DNA of 64,000 nucleotides from Streptomyces gobiensis (GCF_021216675.1 NZ_CP086120.1:3718501-3782500), one strand, 5' to 3'; counted from the stretch's first letter, positions 36,636 through 45,468 are shown. Numbers and translations: made by a program. The notes: generated by a model from the sequence alone, not told the origin.

Positions 36636-36650
36636 TTAGACAGTGTCTAA
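36636..36650. promoter_or_regulatory. 15-bp perfect palindrome TTAGACAGTGTCTAA
   Basis: Arms TTAGACA and TGTCTAA surround a single central G, 37 bases upstream of the start of the gene at 36687. Together with flanking AACT/AGTT it extends to an imperfect palindrome of about 21 bases. The form fits a TetR-type operator over a promoter; the regulator is not in this window. Confidence 0.6.
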
Positions 36651-36686
36651 GTTAGGATGGTCTCCTGAATATGCCAGGAGGCCTCC

Positions 36687-37088
36687 ATGTATGAACCGAT
36701 CCGCACCACATCGGTCTCCACCGACCATTTCCCGCAGCGCTCTCGTGAGGAAGAGCTGGACATCCGGCTTGCCGGACACCTCACCGCGCTGCTGACCGTG
36801 ACCGATGAGCTGCGCGCGCTGACGCCCAGTGTGGAGCTCGATACCGCCGCACACCGGCTCGCCACACAGGTGGCCCGGCTCCGCGACGGGCGCGCTCCGC
36901 TGCGGGCTGATCCCACCGTGCGCAGCGGCTCCGCCGCGCACATTGAGTCGCTGCACCAGCGAGCGCACACCCTGGCGGGTAACGCGCTGGTGGTGGCCAC
37001 GGCCCGGGAAGACATACCGGGCGAGGCGCTGGCGGCCGCCCGTATGGAAGCCCACGCGAAGGCGCTGGGCCTGCAGCCGAGCCCCTGA
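36687..37088 (+). CDS. Hypothetical helical protein
   Basis: The 133-residue soluble protein is mostly helical (LTALLTVTDELRALT, ALVVATAREDIPGEALAAAR), without membrane segments or known motifs. ATG 36687 has AGGAGG 7 bases upstream, a strong ribosome site. A perfect 15-bp palindrome lies before it, so it is probably inducible. It is convergent with pckG across a long terminator. A homologue is recalled at this position in other streptomycetes; function unknown. Confidence 0.8.
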   Translation: MYEPIRTTSVSTDHFPQRSREEELDIRLAGHLTALLTVTDELRALTPSVELDTAAHRLATQVARLRDGRAPLRADPTVRSGSAAHIESLHQRAHTLAGNALVVATAREDIPGEALAAARMEAHAKALGLQPSP

Positions 37089-37101
37089 CACCCTGACATC
37101 A

Positions 37102-37146
37102 CTGCGCGCAGGGCCGGGTACGTCGCGTACCCGGCCCTGCGCGCAG
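37102..37146. terminator. Very long bidirectional terminator
   Basis: A perfect 20-bp stem (37102-37121 with 37127-37146) has a 5-base loop, GTCGC, exactly between the convergent gene at 36687 and pckG. Confidence 0.9.
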
Positions 37147-37153
37147 AAGGTGA

Positions 37154-38980
37154 TTACCCCAAGCGCTCCACCAGGGCGCGGTATTCGTCCCACAGCTCCT
37201 TCGGCGTGTGGTCACCGAACGTGTTCAGGTGCTCCGGCACCAGCGCCGCCTCATCCCGCCAGACGTCCTTGTCGACCGTCAGCAGGAAGTCGAGCTCGGC
37301 CTCCGAGAGGTCAAGACCGGCCGTGTCGAGGGCGCCCTTCGCCGGCAGGACACCGATCGGCGTCTCCACGCCCTCCGCCTCACCGTTCAGCCGTCCGACG
37401 ATCCACTTCAGGACCCGGCTGTTCTCGCCGAAGCCCGGCCACACGAACCTGCCCGCGTCGTTCTTGCGGAACCAGTTCACGTAGTAGATCTTCGGCAGCT
37501 TCGCCGGATCCGCGTTCTTGCCGATCTTGACCCAGTGGGCCATGTAGTCGCCCATGTTGTAGCCGCAGAACGGCAGCATCGCGAACGGGTCACGGCGCAG
37601 CTCGCCGACCTTGCCCTCGGCCGCCGCCGTCTTCTCGGAAGCGACGTTCGCGCCCAGGAAGACACCGTGCTGCCAGCTGAAGGACTCCGTCACCAGCGGC
37701 ACCGCGCTCGCCCGGCGGCCACCGAAGAGGATGGCCGAGATCGGCACCCCCTTGGGGTCCTCCCACTCCGGGGCGATGATCGGGCACTGCCCGGCCGGAA
37801 CGGTGAAGCGGGCGTTGGGATGCGCGGCCGGGGTGCCGGACTCCGGCGTCCAGTCATTGCCCTTCCAGTCGGTGAGGTGGGCGGGGGGCTCCTCAGTCAT
37901 GTCCTCCCACCACACATCACCGTCGTCCGTCAACGCGACGTTGGTGAAGACCGCGTTGCCCCACAGGGTCTTCATCGCATTGGCGTTGGTGTGCTCACCG
38001 GTGCCCGGCGCGACGCCGAAGAAGCCCGCCTCCGGGTTGATCGCGTAGAGCTTGCCGTCCTCGCCGAAGCGCATCCACGCGATGTCGTCGCCGATGGTCT
38101 CGACCGTCCACCCCGGGATGGTCGGCTCCAGCATCGCCAGGTTCGTCTTGCCGCACGCGCTCGGGAAAGCGGCCGCGACATACTTCGACTCGCCCTTCGG
38201 CGGGGTCAGTTTGAGGATCAGCATGTGCTCGGCGAGCCAGCCCTCGTCCCGCGCCATCACCGAGGCGATACGCAGCGCGTAGCACTTCTTGCCCAGCAGC
38301 GCGTTGCCGCCGTAGCCGGATCCGTAGGACCAGATCTCCCGGGCCTCCGGGAAGTGCGAGATGTACTTGGTCTCGTTGCACGGCCACGGCACATTCGCCT
38401 CGCCCGGCTCCAGCGGTGCGCCAACACTGTGCACGGCCTTGACGAAGAAGCCGTCGGTGCCCAGCTCATCCAGGACCGGCTGACCCATCCGCGTCATCGT
38501 GCGCATGGAGGCGGCGACATAGCCCGAGTCGGTGATCTCGACGCCGATGGCGGAGAGCGGTGAGCCGAGCGGGCCCATGCAGAACGGCACGACGTACATC
38601 GTGCGACCGCGCATCGAGCCCCGGAAGACGCCCTTGTCGCCGGAGAAGACGGCCCGCATTTCGGCGGGGTCCTTCCAGTGGTTGGTCGGGCCCGCGTCCT
38701 CCTCCTTCTCGGAACAGATGAAGGTGCGGTTCTCGACGCGGGCGACGTCCGACGGGTCAGAGGCGGCGTAGTAAGAGTGGGGGCGCTTGATCGGGTCGAG
38801 CTTCTTGAAGGTGCCCTTCTCGACGAGCTCCTCGCACAGGCGCTCGTATTCGGCTTCCGAACCGTCGCACCAGACGACCCGGTCGGGCTGAGTCAGCTCG
38901 GCGATCTCGTCGACCCAGGTGATCAGTTCCTGGTGCTGGGTGCGGGCCGGGGTGGTGGGAGCCGCAGTACTGCGCGCCAC
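37154..38980 (-). CDS. pckG: Phosphoenolpyruvate carboxykinase (GTP)
   Basis: The 608-residue enzyme converts oxaloacetate plus GTP to phosphoenolpyruvate, the entry to gluconeogenesis. Family motifs: P-loop FPSACGKTN with Lys278, the hyper-reactive Cys in that loop, [14 protein letters not shown] substrate site ([15 protein letters not shown]), and the omega-loop [15 protein letters not shown] 38980 is the start with TTGGAG upstream. Single-gene unit with its own terminator. Confidence 0.96.
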   Translation of the reverse strand: MARSTAAPTTPARTQHQELITWVDEIAELTQPDRVVWCDGSEAEYERLCEELVEKGTFKKLDPIKRPHSYYAASDPSDVARVENRTFICSEKEEDAGPTNHWKDPAEMRAVFSGDKGVFRGSMRGRTMYVVPFCMGPLGSPLSAIGVEITDSGYVAASMRTMTRMGQPVLDELGTDGFFVKAVHSVGAPLEPGEANVPWPCNETKYISHFPEAREIWSYGSGYGGNALLGKKCYALRIASVMARDEGWLAEHMLILKLTPPKGESKYVAAAFPSACGKTNLAMLEPTIPGWTVETIGDDIAWMRFGEDGKLYAINPEAGFFGVAPGTGEHTNANAMKTLWGNAVFTNVALTDDGDVWWEDMTEEPPAHLTDWKGNDWTPESGTPAAHPNARFTVPAGQCPIIAPEWEDPKGVPISAILFGGRRASAVPLVTESFSWQHGVFLGANVASEKTAAAEGKVGELRRDPFAMLPFCGYNMGDYMAHWVKIGKNADPAKLPKIYYVNWFRKNDAGRFVWPGFGENSRVLKWIVGRLNGEAEGVETPIGVLPAKGALDTAGLDLSEAELDFLLTVDKDVWRDEAALVPEHLNTFGDHTPKELWDEYRALVERLG

Positions 38981-39281
38981 AATCGCTCCAAGGTTTGAGG
39001 GTTTTGTACGGATACAGGCACGTATATCCGCTGATATCCAGTTGTAGACGGTGTCCAGCTCAAGAGCTCAAGCTCGGCCCCTTGGGGGCTGCGACCCGGA
39101 CGCTGCGGCGATGCTCATCCGGTGTCGACCACGCTCATCTGATCATGGCCCGCTCGCTCGTATGTGTCCAGTGGGCCCACAGGTGAGCATCACCACTCGG
39201 TGCTGGTGGCCCTGGTTACACCTCTGAGTCTCGGGGGTTAGCACCACCGTCTTACCTGCGCGGCGTCGGTAACCTGTGCGC
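38981..39281. promoter_or_regulatory. Divergent promoter region of pckG and the hemolysin III gene
   Basis: 300 bases with no gene. At 39009-39030 the arms CGGATA and TATCCG form an inverted repeat about 30 bases upstream of the pckG start; a third TATCC follows at 39035. Possible regulator site for pckG; no -35/-10 pair is certain. Confidence 0.4.
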
Positions 39282-39974
39282 ATGACTGCCGCAGCGCCCG
39301 ACCCCGAAGCTGGGTCAAAGCCCGCGATACCCCATCTCCACCTCAAGCCGCGACTGCGCGGCTGGCTGCATGCCGGGATGTTCCCGGCAGCGCTCGCCTC
39401 GGGCATCTTCCTCACCGCGCTCGCCGACTCCACCCGTGGCCGGCTGGCCTGCGCGATCTACACCCTGACCGCCTGCCTGCTGTTCGGCGTCAGTGCCCTC
39501 TACCACCGGGGCAACTGGGGCCCGCGCGCCAGCGGTCTGCTGCGCCGCCTCGACCACGCGAATATCTTCCTGATCATCGCGGGCACCTATACGCCCCTGA
39601 CGATCCTGCTCCTGGATGGTGCCCGGGGACAGCTCCTGCTCTGGGGCATCTGGGCGGCGGCGGCCGCCGGTATCGCGTTCCGTGTCTTCTGGGTCGGCGC
39701 CCCGCGCTGGCTCTACACCCCCTGCTATCTCGCCATGGGCTGGGCCGCGGTGTTCTTCCTCCCCGACTTTCTGCGGACGGGCGGCCTCGCGGTGCTCATC
39801 TGTGTCGTGATCGGTGGCCTGCTCTACAGCGTGGGCGGCATCGTCTACGGCATCAAGCGCCCGAACCCATCACCACGCTGGTTCGGCTTCCACGAGGTTT
39901 TCCACTCCTTCACCCTGGCGGCCTTCGTGGTGCACTACGTAGGGATCTCGCTGGTCGCATACCGCCACGCCTAG
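39282..39974 (+). CDS. Hemolysin III family (TrhA/PAQR-like) membrane protein
   Basis: The 230-residue protein has seven predicted membrane helices. Family motifs include SALYHRGNWGP, LDHANIFLIIAGTYTPLT and the C-terminal FHEVFHSFTLAAFVVHY, whose histidines form the PAQR zinc site. TrhA proteins are linked to membrane energetics and lipid homeostasis; lytic activity is not implied. ATG 39282; GTG 39276 is an alternative. Confidence 0.92.
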   Translation: MTAAAPDPEAGSKPAIPHLHLKPRLRGWLHAGMFPAALASGIFLTALADSTRGRLACAIYTLTACLLFGVSALYHRGNWGPRASGLLRRLDHANIFLIIAGTYTPLTILLLDGARGQLLLWGIWAAAAAGIAFRVFWVGAPRWLYTPCYLAMGWAAVFFLPDFLRTGGLAVLICVVIGGLLYSVGGIVYGIKRPNPSPRWFGFHEVFHSFTLAAFVVHYVGISLVAYRHA

Positions 39975-40017
39975 GCGGTGGCCGCGTGGGTTTCCGGAGG
40001 GCTCGATTTTCGAGCCC

Positions 40018-40095
40018 GTCCGGCGTTTGAGGACCGGGGTCTGGGGCGGAGCCCCTGTTCCGGGAAGGGGCGGGTTAGGGGAGCCCCCCGCCCCG
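40018..40095. repeat. Fragment of the GC-rich repeat family
   Basis: Contains GGGGTCTGGGGCGGAGCCCC, TTCCGGGAAGGGGCGGG and TTAGGGGAGCCCC, the tail modules of the interspersed repeat, without the GTTGTG hairpin. It lies between convergent genes. Confidence 0.6.
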
Positions 40096-41661
40096 CTAGG
40101 CGCGGCGCCGTCGGACCGAGCGGCCCGCCAGCGCATCCGTCCGGCGGCCGTCCTCGATGGCGAGCCGGCCGCCGACCATGACATACGGGATCCCCGTGGG
40201 CAGCACGCGCGGCCGCGCGAACGTCGCACCCGCCCCCACCGTCTCCGGGTCAAAGAGCACCAGATCCGCCCGGTACCCCTCGCGCACCAGCCCCCGGTCC
40301 GCCAGCCGGAGCCGGGCGGCCGCCCGAGAGGTCAGATGGGCGACGCACTCCTCCAGCGACAGCACGCCCAACTCCCGTACGTAGTACCCCAGATACCGGG
40401 GGAAGGTCCCATACGCCCGTGGGTGCGGCTTCTCCCCCTGGAGGATGCCGTCGCTGCCCCCCGTATGCGCCCGGTGCCGCATGATCGCCTGAACGTTCTC
40501 CTCGTGACCGACATGCTGGAGGACCGTCGTACCGAGCTGGTCCTCGGTCAGCAGCCGCCGCGCCTGCTCAAAGGAGTTCAGCCGCCGCCCCACGAAGCGG
40601 GCCAGCTCCGGGTTGCCGGGGTGAGCGACGCCGGATACCTCGATCGTCCCCCACTCCAGGGGCACCCCATGGCACCCGTCGGCGCCCTCGACCTCCATGA
40701 CATGCCGGATACGGGCGCATGTCCCGGCATCTCGCAGCCGCGCCAGTGTCGCCTCCGGCCCGCCCTCCGTCGCCCAGCTGGGCAGCAGCGCGGCGAGCGT
40801 GGTGCACCCCGGTAGATAGGGATACGTATCCAGCGAGATATCCGCCCCGGCGGCCAGTGCCTCATCCAGCAGCTTCAGCAGCTCCGGCGCCCGGTCCTTG
40901 TTCACGCCGAAGTTCATGGTCGCGTGCGCGAGATGGAGGGAGCAGCCCGCCTCCCGGGCCAGCGCGACCATCTCCGCGTACGCCTCCAGAGCTCCCGCGC
41001 CGTAGGAGCGGTGATGCGGGCAGTAGTAACCGCCGTACCCCGCCACTACCCGGCACAGCTCGGTGAGTTCGCCGTCCGAGGCGTACATTCCCGGGGTATA
41101 CGTCAGCCCGGAGGAGAGCCCCACCGCGCCCTGCTCCAGCCCCTCGGCGACCAGCCGCCGCATCCTTCCCAGCTCCGCCTCCGTCGCGGGCCGGTCATCC
41201 CACCCCATGGCGAGCATCCGCACCGTGCCCTGCGGGATCAGATAAGCGGCGTTGACGGCGATGCCCTGGTCGAGCCGGTCCAGATACTCCCCGACGGTCC
41301 GCCAGTCGAAGTCGATATCGGCCCCGTCACCGTTCCAGCCGGTGATCGCCCGCCGCACCTCCGCCAGCGTCCGGTCGTCCACCGGGGCGTAGGAGAGCCC
41401 GTCCTGCCCGATGACCTCAAGCGTCACACCCTGCGCGAGCTTCGCGGAGTGGTCGGGGTCGCGCAGCAGCGCGAGATCGCTGTGCGCGTGCATATCGATA
41501 AAGCCAGGCGCGAGCACAAGCCCACCGCCATCCAGCACCCGCCCGCCCCTCAGCGGCCCCCCAATCGCCGCGATCCGCCCGCCCTCAATCCCCACATCGG
41601 CCCGATACGACGGCCCCCCACCCCCATCAACAACCCACGCCCCCCGAACAACAACCTCCAC
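40096..41661 (-). CDS. N-acyl-D-amino-acid deacylase (amidohydrolase)
   Basis: About 521 residues. It is an amidohydrolase with the N-terminal beta-sandwich (VVRGAWVVDGGGG), first metal motif GFIDMHAHSD, and the characteristic GTVRMLAMGW and SSGLTYTPGMYA motifs of D-aminoacylases. The C-terminal ADLVLFDPETVG closes the sandwich. It would free D-amino acids from N-acyl forms. GTG 41661 is chosen (GGAGG five bases before); GTG 41673 is possible. The start lies at the edge of a GC-rich repeat, and a 12-base GTGGAGGTTGTT unit is duplicated there. Downstream of a D-amino-acid lyase-like gene on the same strand. Confidence 0.88.
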   Translation of the reverse strand: MEVVVRGAWVVDGGGGPSYRADVGIEGGRIAAIGGPLRGGRVLDGGGLVLAPGFIDMHAHSDLALLRDPDHSAKLAQGVTLEVIGQDGLSYAPVDDRTLAEVRRAITGWNGDGADIDFDWRTVGEYLDRLDQGIAVNAAYLIPQGTVRMLAMGWDDRPATEAELGRMRRLVAEGLEQGAVGLSSGLTYTPGMYASDGELTELCRVVAGYGGYYCPHHRSYGAGALEAYAEMVALAREAGCSLHLAHATMNFGVNKDRAPELLKLLDEALAAGADISLDTYPYLPGCTTLAALLPSWATEGGPEATLARLRDAGTCARIRHVMEVEGADGCHGVPLEWGTIEVSGVAHPGNPELARFVGRRLNSFEQARRLLTEDQLGTTVLQHVGHEENVQAIMRHRAHTGGSDGILQGEKPHPRAYGTFPRYLGYYVRELGVLSLEECVAHLTSRAAARLRLADRGLVREGYRADLVLFDPETVGAGATFARPRVLPTGIPYVMVGGRLAIEDGRRTDALAGRSVRRRRA

Positions 41662-41674
41662 AACAACCTCCACC

Positions 41675-41842
41675 CCCCCCGTTGTGGGCACTCGGTCCGC
41701 CCGAGGGGCGGAACGGGTGGGCACAACACCCGGCCGCCGGCCCGCACCGCCCAACCCCGGGGGCCCCGGGGCGCAAGCCCCGGTTTCGGGAAGGGGCGGG
41801 CTTAGGGGAACCCCACCCCTGGGACCCCGCACCCCGCACCCC
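41675..41842. repeat. GC-rich interspersed repeat, copy 6 (reverse), third hairpin variant
   Basis: The hairpin at 41681-41727 keeps outer arms GTTGTG/CACAAC but has inner stem TCCGCCC/GGGCGGA, a third complementary version. The GCAAGCCCCGGTTTCGGGAA and GGGCTTAGGGGAACCCC modules follow. It separates the D-aminoacylase gene from the upstream PLP-enzyme gene. Confidence 0.85.
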
Positions 41843-41848
41843 GCATCG

Positions 41849-43114
41849 CTAGAAGAACGTCCGGATGTAATCCGTAACCGCGCCGTCCTCCGCGACCAGC
41901 GGAATCAACTGCCACTTGTCAAAGATCGTGCACGGATGCGACATCCCCAGCCCCACCCAGTCACCGACCTCCAGCCGAACCCCCTCCCCAACCCGCAACC
42001 ACCCATGCTGATCGGACAGCGCCGTGACCGCGATCCCATCCGCCCCCCGCACTGCCCCCGTCACCGCGTCCCGTACGACCTTCGCCTCCGGCAGATGAAG
42101 GTCATGCGCCGCATCCCGCTTACCCGCGTTGACGAACGCTTGCCCCGGCTCCGGCCGGGAGATGACCTGCGCCCACAGCGTGAACGCTGCCCGCAGACTC
42201 CCTTCCTCCGGCACCCGGTTGAACGGCGTCAGCTTCCGGTACTGCCCGTTGTCATGCGATACGTACGCCCCCGACCGCAACAGCCTCAGCACCGGCGCCG
42301 ACAGCTGAGGCAGCTCCTCGAAGACCTCAGCCACCGCGTCAAACCACGCGCTGCCGCCCGCGCTGACCACCACCTCGTCCAGCCCCGCGAACCGCCCCGC
42401 CTTGTCGAAGTCCGCCGCCAGGGCGACCAGCCGCCGCAGCCACGCCGTCACCCGCTCCGGCGTGGCATCCGGCACCTCACCCTCGTACCCCGCGACGCCA
42501 ACGAGCCGCAGCGTGGACACCGCGGCCACCGCGTCGGCGACCGCCGCGCACTCCGCCTCCGTACGCACCCCCGTGCGCGCCCCGTCGCCCGCGCCCAGCT
42601 CGACCACCACATCGACCGGCCGCGAGCCCCCCGCCGCCCGCAGCGCCGCGTTCATCAGCTCGACGCCCCGCACCGAGTCGACGTAACACACGAACCGGAA
42701 CTCCGGATCGGCGTCCAGCTCACCCGCGAGCCAGCTCAGCGCCGCCGCGTCCACCAACTCATTGGCCAGGAAGATCCGCTGAACGCCGAATGCCCGGTAG
42801 ACCCGCAGGTGCGCGGGAGTGGCAGCCGTAATGCCCCACGCTCCGCGCTCGATCTGCCGGGCGAAGAGCTGCGGTGCCATGGAGGTCTTGCCGTGCGGGG
42901 CGAAGGCGAGGCCGTGCCGCTCGGCGAACGTCTCCAGCGCGACGAGATTGTGCTCCAACGCCTCGGCCGACAGCGCGAGTACGGGAGTGGTGAAGCCGCC
43001 GGTGAAGAGATTGCGCCGCTCGGCGGCGAGCGCGCTCACGGTCATCCCGGCCGCGTCCGGCGGAAGTCCCTTGAAGCGGTAGTCGACGACCTCGTCGGCC
43101 AGGGTATTGGGCAT
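41849..43114 (-). CDS. D-amino-acid lyase/deaminase-like PLP enzyme (fold type III)
   Basis: The 421-residue fold-type III PLP enzyme is related to D-threonine aldolase and D-serine ammonia-lyase (DSD1 type). PLP Lys76 is in FAPHGKTSMAPQ. The C-terminal metal motif HPC (His393, Cys395) in GMSHPCTIFDKW is the H-x-C zinc site of the group. Annotated relatives are called amino acid deaminase/aldolase. ATG 43114 has GGGAG 7 bases before. With the D-aminoacylase downstream it suggests a D-amino-acid breakdown route. Confidence 0.85.
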   Translation of the reverse strand: MPNTLADEVVDYRFKGLPPDAAGMTVSALAAERRNLFTGGFTTPVLALSAEALEHNLVALETFAERHGLAFAPHGKTSMAPQLFARQIERGAWGITAATPAHLRVYRAFGVQRIFLANELVDAAALSWLAGELDADPEFRFVCYVDSVRGVELMNAALRAAGGSRPVDVVVELGAGDGARTGVRTEAECAAVADAVAAVSTLRLVGVAGYEGEVPDATPERVTAWLRRLVALAADFDKAGRFAGLDEVVVSAGGSAWFDAVAEVFEELPQLSAPVLRLLRSGAYVSHDNGQYRKLTPFNRVPEEGSLRAAFTLWAQVISRPEPGQAFVNAGKRDAAHDLHLPEAKVVRDAVTGAVRGADGIAVTALSDQHGWLRVGEGVRLEVGDWVGLGMSHPCTIFDKWQLIPLVAEDGAVTDYIRTFF

Positions 43115-43281
43115 GCTGCGACTCCCATGACTGCGTATACCGGTCAACGCTCTCCAGCATCCCTCCCCGCGGAAGGAGGGCCGACGTCTGCTCCCTCTTT
43201 TGGGGGTTTGTGCTGACCCGCTCTTAACTGGATCGGTCTACTATTCCCTGCTGGCCCGTTACTGACCCCTTCTCAGCACGT

Positions 43282-43331
43282 TCTCCTGTACCGATAATGC
43301 TCACGTCAAATCCGAATGACGGTACAGGAGA
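43282..43331 (+). promoter_or_regulatory. Long-range inverted repeat that covers the protease ribosome site
   Basis: TCTCCTGTACCG (43282-43293) pairs perfectly over 12 bases with CGGTACAGGAGA (43320-43331). The right arm contains most of the Shine-Dalgarno sequence (AGGAGAGGA) of the secreted protease at 43344. If both arms are in the mRNA, translation would be blocked; otherwise it is a DNA operator. Confidence 0.6.
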
Positions 43332-43343
43332 GGAACCCCCCAC

Positions 43344-44207
43344 ATGGTGCGCTCCGCACATAGACGACCTCTCATCGGCCCGCTCGCCGCCATGCTTCTC
43401 GGCGCGGCGGCGACCATGAGCATCAGCGTGACCCCCGCCGCCGCGGCCACCGCGGCGCCCACCGAAGCGACCGCCGCGCCCGGCTTCGAAGGGATCGTCG
43501 CACTCAGCAACTGCTCCGGCGCCGTCATCCGGATGCCGGACTCCAAGCCTCAGGACCCGGCCCTCGCGATGTCCAACGGCCACTGCGTCGAAGGCGGTAT
43601 GCCCGGCCCCGGCACGGTGATGGTCGACAAACCCTCCAGCCGGAGCTTCAGCCTGCTGAACGCCGCTGGCGACAAGGTCGCCACGCTGAAGGCCACAAAG
43701 CTCTCGTACGCCACGATGACCGACACCGACGTCTCCCTCTACGAGCTGAACACCACCTACGAGGAGATGAAAGACAAACACCGCATCGACGCGCTGGAGC
43801 TCGACTCCGCCCGCCCCGCCGAGCGCATGGACATCGATGTGGTCTCCGGCTTCTGGAAGCGCGTCTACAGCTGCGCCATCGATGGCTTCGCCCATGAGCT
43901 CCGCGAGGGCGGCTGGACCATGAAGGACTCCATCCGTTACACCCCCGACTGCAAGACCATCGGCGGCACTTCCGGCTCCCCTGTGGTCAACAGGGCCACC
44001 GGCAAGGTCGTCGGCGTCAACAACACGGGCAATGAGAACGGTCGGCGGTGCACCCTCAACAACCCCTGTGAGGTCGACAAGGACGGCAACGTCACCGTTC
44101 GCCCCGGCATCAACTACGGCCAGCAGACGTACAAGATCACCCAGTGCGTCACCACGGGCAACAAGATCGACCTGACCCTTCCCGACTGCGCCCTGCCCAA
44201 GCCATAA
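43344..44207 (+). CDS. Secreted trypsin-like serine protease
   Basis: The 287-residue protein has a signal peptide (residues 1-35, ending TPAAAATA). The chymotrypsin-fold triad is His80 in SNGHCVEG, Asp129 in TDTDVSLYEL, and Ser210 in GGTSGSPVV. Cysteines near 57/81 and 177/203 could form two disulfides. Substrate preference is not evident. Its ribosome site is inside a long inverted repeat. Convergent with the chitinase gene across a 32-base palindrome. Confidence 0.88.
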   Translation: MVRSAHRRPLIGPLAAMLLGAAATMSISVTPAAAATAAPTEATAAPGFEGIVALSNCSGAVIRMPDSKPQDPALAMSNGHCVEGGMPGPGTVMVDKPSSRSFSLLNAAGDKVATLKATKLSYATMTDTDVSLYELNTTYEEMKDKHRIDALELDSARPAERMDIDVVSGFWKRVYSCAIDGFAHELREGGWTMKDSIRYTPDCKTIGGTSGSPVVNRATGKVVGVNNTGNENGRRCTLNNPCEVDKDGNVTVRPGINYGQQTYKITQCVTTGNKIDLTLPDCALPKP

Positions 44208-44214
44208 GGCAAAC

Positions 44215-44246
44215 CCAGCCCCTTCCCGGGCCCGGGAAGGGGCTGG
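44215..44246. terminator. 32-base perfect palindrome between convergent genes
   Basis: CCAGCCCCTTCCCGGG is followed directly by its exact reverse complement, giving a 16-bp stem that would form a hairpin with a minimal loop. It lies 7 bases after the protease stop and 17 before the chitinase stop, and shares the CCCCTTCCCGG core of the dispersed GC-rich repeats. Confidence 0.8.
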
Positions 44247-44262
44247 ACTGGGGGAGGAACCC

Positions 44263-45300
44263 CTACGGCAGCCCGTGCACATGCGGTCCGACCACCGAGG
44301 ACCACGCGTTACCCGCAGTCGCGTCCCAGTTCGTGGACCAGGTCATCGCGCCCCGGATGCCGGGATACGTCCGTGACGGCTTGAACGACCCGCAGTTCTC
44401 ACCCTTCGCCAGACAGTCCAGTGCGGCCGTCACCACACCCGGCGCGACATACCCCGAGCCCGCACCCCGCGTTGAGGCGGGCAGGCCCAGGCCGACCTGG
44501 GAGGCGTCAAGGCCGCCCTCCAGCTGGATGCAGGCCAGTGCCGTAAGGAAGTCCACCGTGCCCTGGCTGTAGACCTTGCCGTCACACCCCAGCATCGAAC
44601 CGCTGTTGTAGTACTGCATATTGACGACCGTCAGGAAGTCCTTCACGGCCAGCGCCGTCTTGAAGTACTCGGTGTCCGTCGACTGCATATCGATCGTCTG
44701 CGGCGCCATCGTCAGCACCAGGCTGTCGCCCGCCTGCTGATGTATCGATGTGAGGGCCCGGGTCAGATACGTCGAGTTGATCCCGTGCTCCAGATCGATA
44801 TCGACCCCGTCGAAGCCGTACTCATTCATCAGCCTGAGCGTGCTGCTGGCGAAGGCATCGGCGGAAGCCGGATCGTTGATGGTGACGTTTCCTTTCTCAC
44901 CGCCGACCGAGATGATGACCGACTTGCCGTCCGCCTGCTTGGCCGCGATATCGGACGTGAAGTCCGCCTCGGAGTAGTTCAGCGCCGGATCGAGGTTGAA
45001 CTCGATCTCACCGGCTGTCGCCGTCGAGTCGGCGAAGGAGACGGCGATGATGTCGTAAGCGTCCTGGACATCACGGATCTTCTGGACGGTCGCGCCGTTG
45101 TCGAAGTTCTGCCAGTAGCCCGTCACCGCGTGCTTCGGTACCGCCGAGATCTCCGGTACGTCCTCACTTGCCTGGGCCGTGCCGAAGGCCACCAGCCCAC
45201 CGGCGGCCAGCGCCGCCGTGACGAACGATGCCAGCAGCCGGTTGCGCAGCCTGTGCTTTCCGTACTCGCCGTACCTGTGACCTGAATGTGCGCGTGCCAC
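44263..45300 (-). CDS. GH18 family chitinase
   Basis: The 345-residue secreted enzyme has a signal peptide to about residue 45 (RLLASFVTAALAAGGLVAFG). The GH18 barrel has GKSVIISVGG and the catalytic DGVDIDLE with proton donor Glu171. MQYYNSGSMLG and MTWSTNWD complete the family motifs. No separate chitin-binding module is present. GTG 45300 start. A 13/16 match to the DasR operator lies about 60 bases upstream, so N-acetylglucosamine control is expected. Confidence 0.94.
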   Translation of the reverse strand: MARAHSGHRYGEYGKHRLRNRLLASFVTAALAAGGLVAFGTAQASEDVPEISAVPKHAVTGYWQNFDNGATVQKIRDVQDAYDIIAVSFADSTATAGEIEFNLDPALNYSEADFTSDIAAKQADGKSVIISVGGEKGNVTINDPASADAFASSTLRLMNEYGFDGVDIDLEHGINSTYLTRALTSIHQQAGDSLVLTMAPQTIDMQSTDTEYFKTALAVKDFLTVVNMQYYNSGSMLGCDGKVYSQGTVDFLTALACIQLEGGLDASQVGLGLPASTRGAGSGYVAPGVVTAALDCLAKGENCGSFKPSRTYPGIRGAMTWSTNWDATAGNAWSSVVGPHVHGLP

Positions 45301-45358
45301 AACTTCCTCCAGCGTGGGGGTGTGGGGGTGTCGGGAGGGGAAACGCGGTGCCTTACAA

Positions 45359-45374
45359 GCTGGTCCAGACCAAT
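45359..45374. promoter_or_regulatory. DasR-responsive element (dre) upstream of chitinase
   Basis: GCTGGTCCAGACCAAT matches 13 of 16 positions of the dre consensus ACTGGTCTAGACCACT (recalled). A TTGACA -35-like hexamer on the minus strand (45385-45380) directly precedes it, so DasR bound here would block the promoter. It also matches the TGGTCCAGACC repeats known in Streptomyces chitinase promoters. Confidence 0.8.
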
Positions 45375-45394
45375 GGGCATGTCAAGTCCCCGGA

Positions 45395-45465
45395 CCGCAT
45401 CCGCCCACCCCCGCACCCGGGACGAAGCCCCGGTTTCGGGAAGGGGAGGGCCAGGGGAGAACCCA
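45395..45465. repeat. Fragment of the GC-rich repeat family
   Basis: Contains GAAGCCCCGGTTTCGGGAAG, GGGCCAGGGGAGAACCCACC, the tail modules of the interspersed repeat without the hairpin. It ends at the start of the Nramp gene, and its GGGGAGA may act as that gene's ribosome site. Confidence 0.6.
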
Positions 45466-45468
45466 CCC

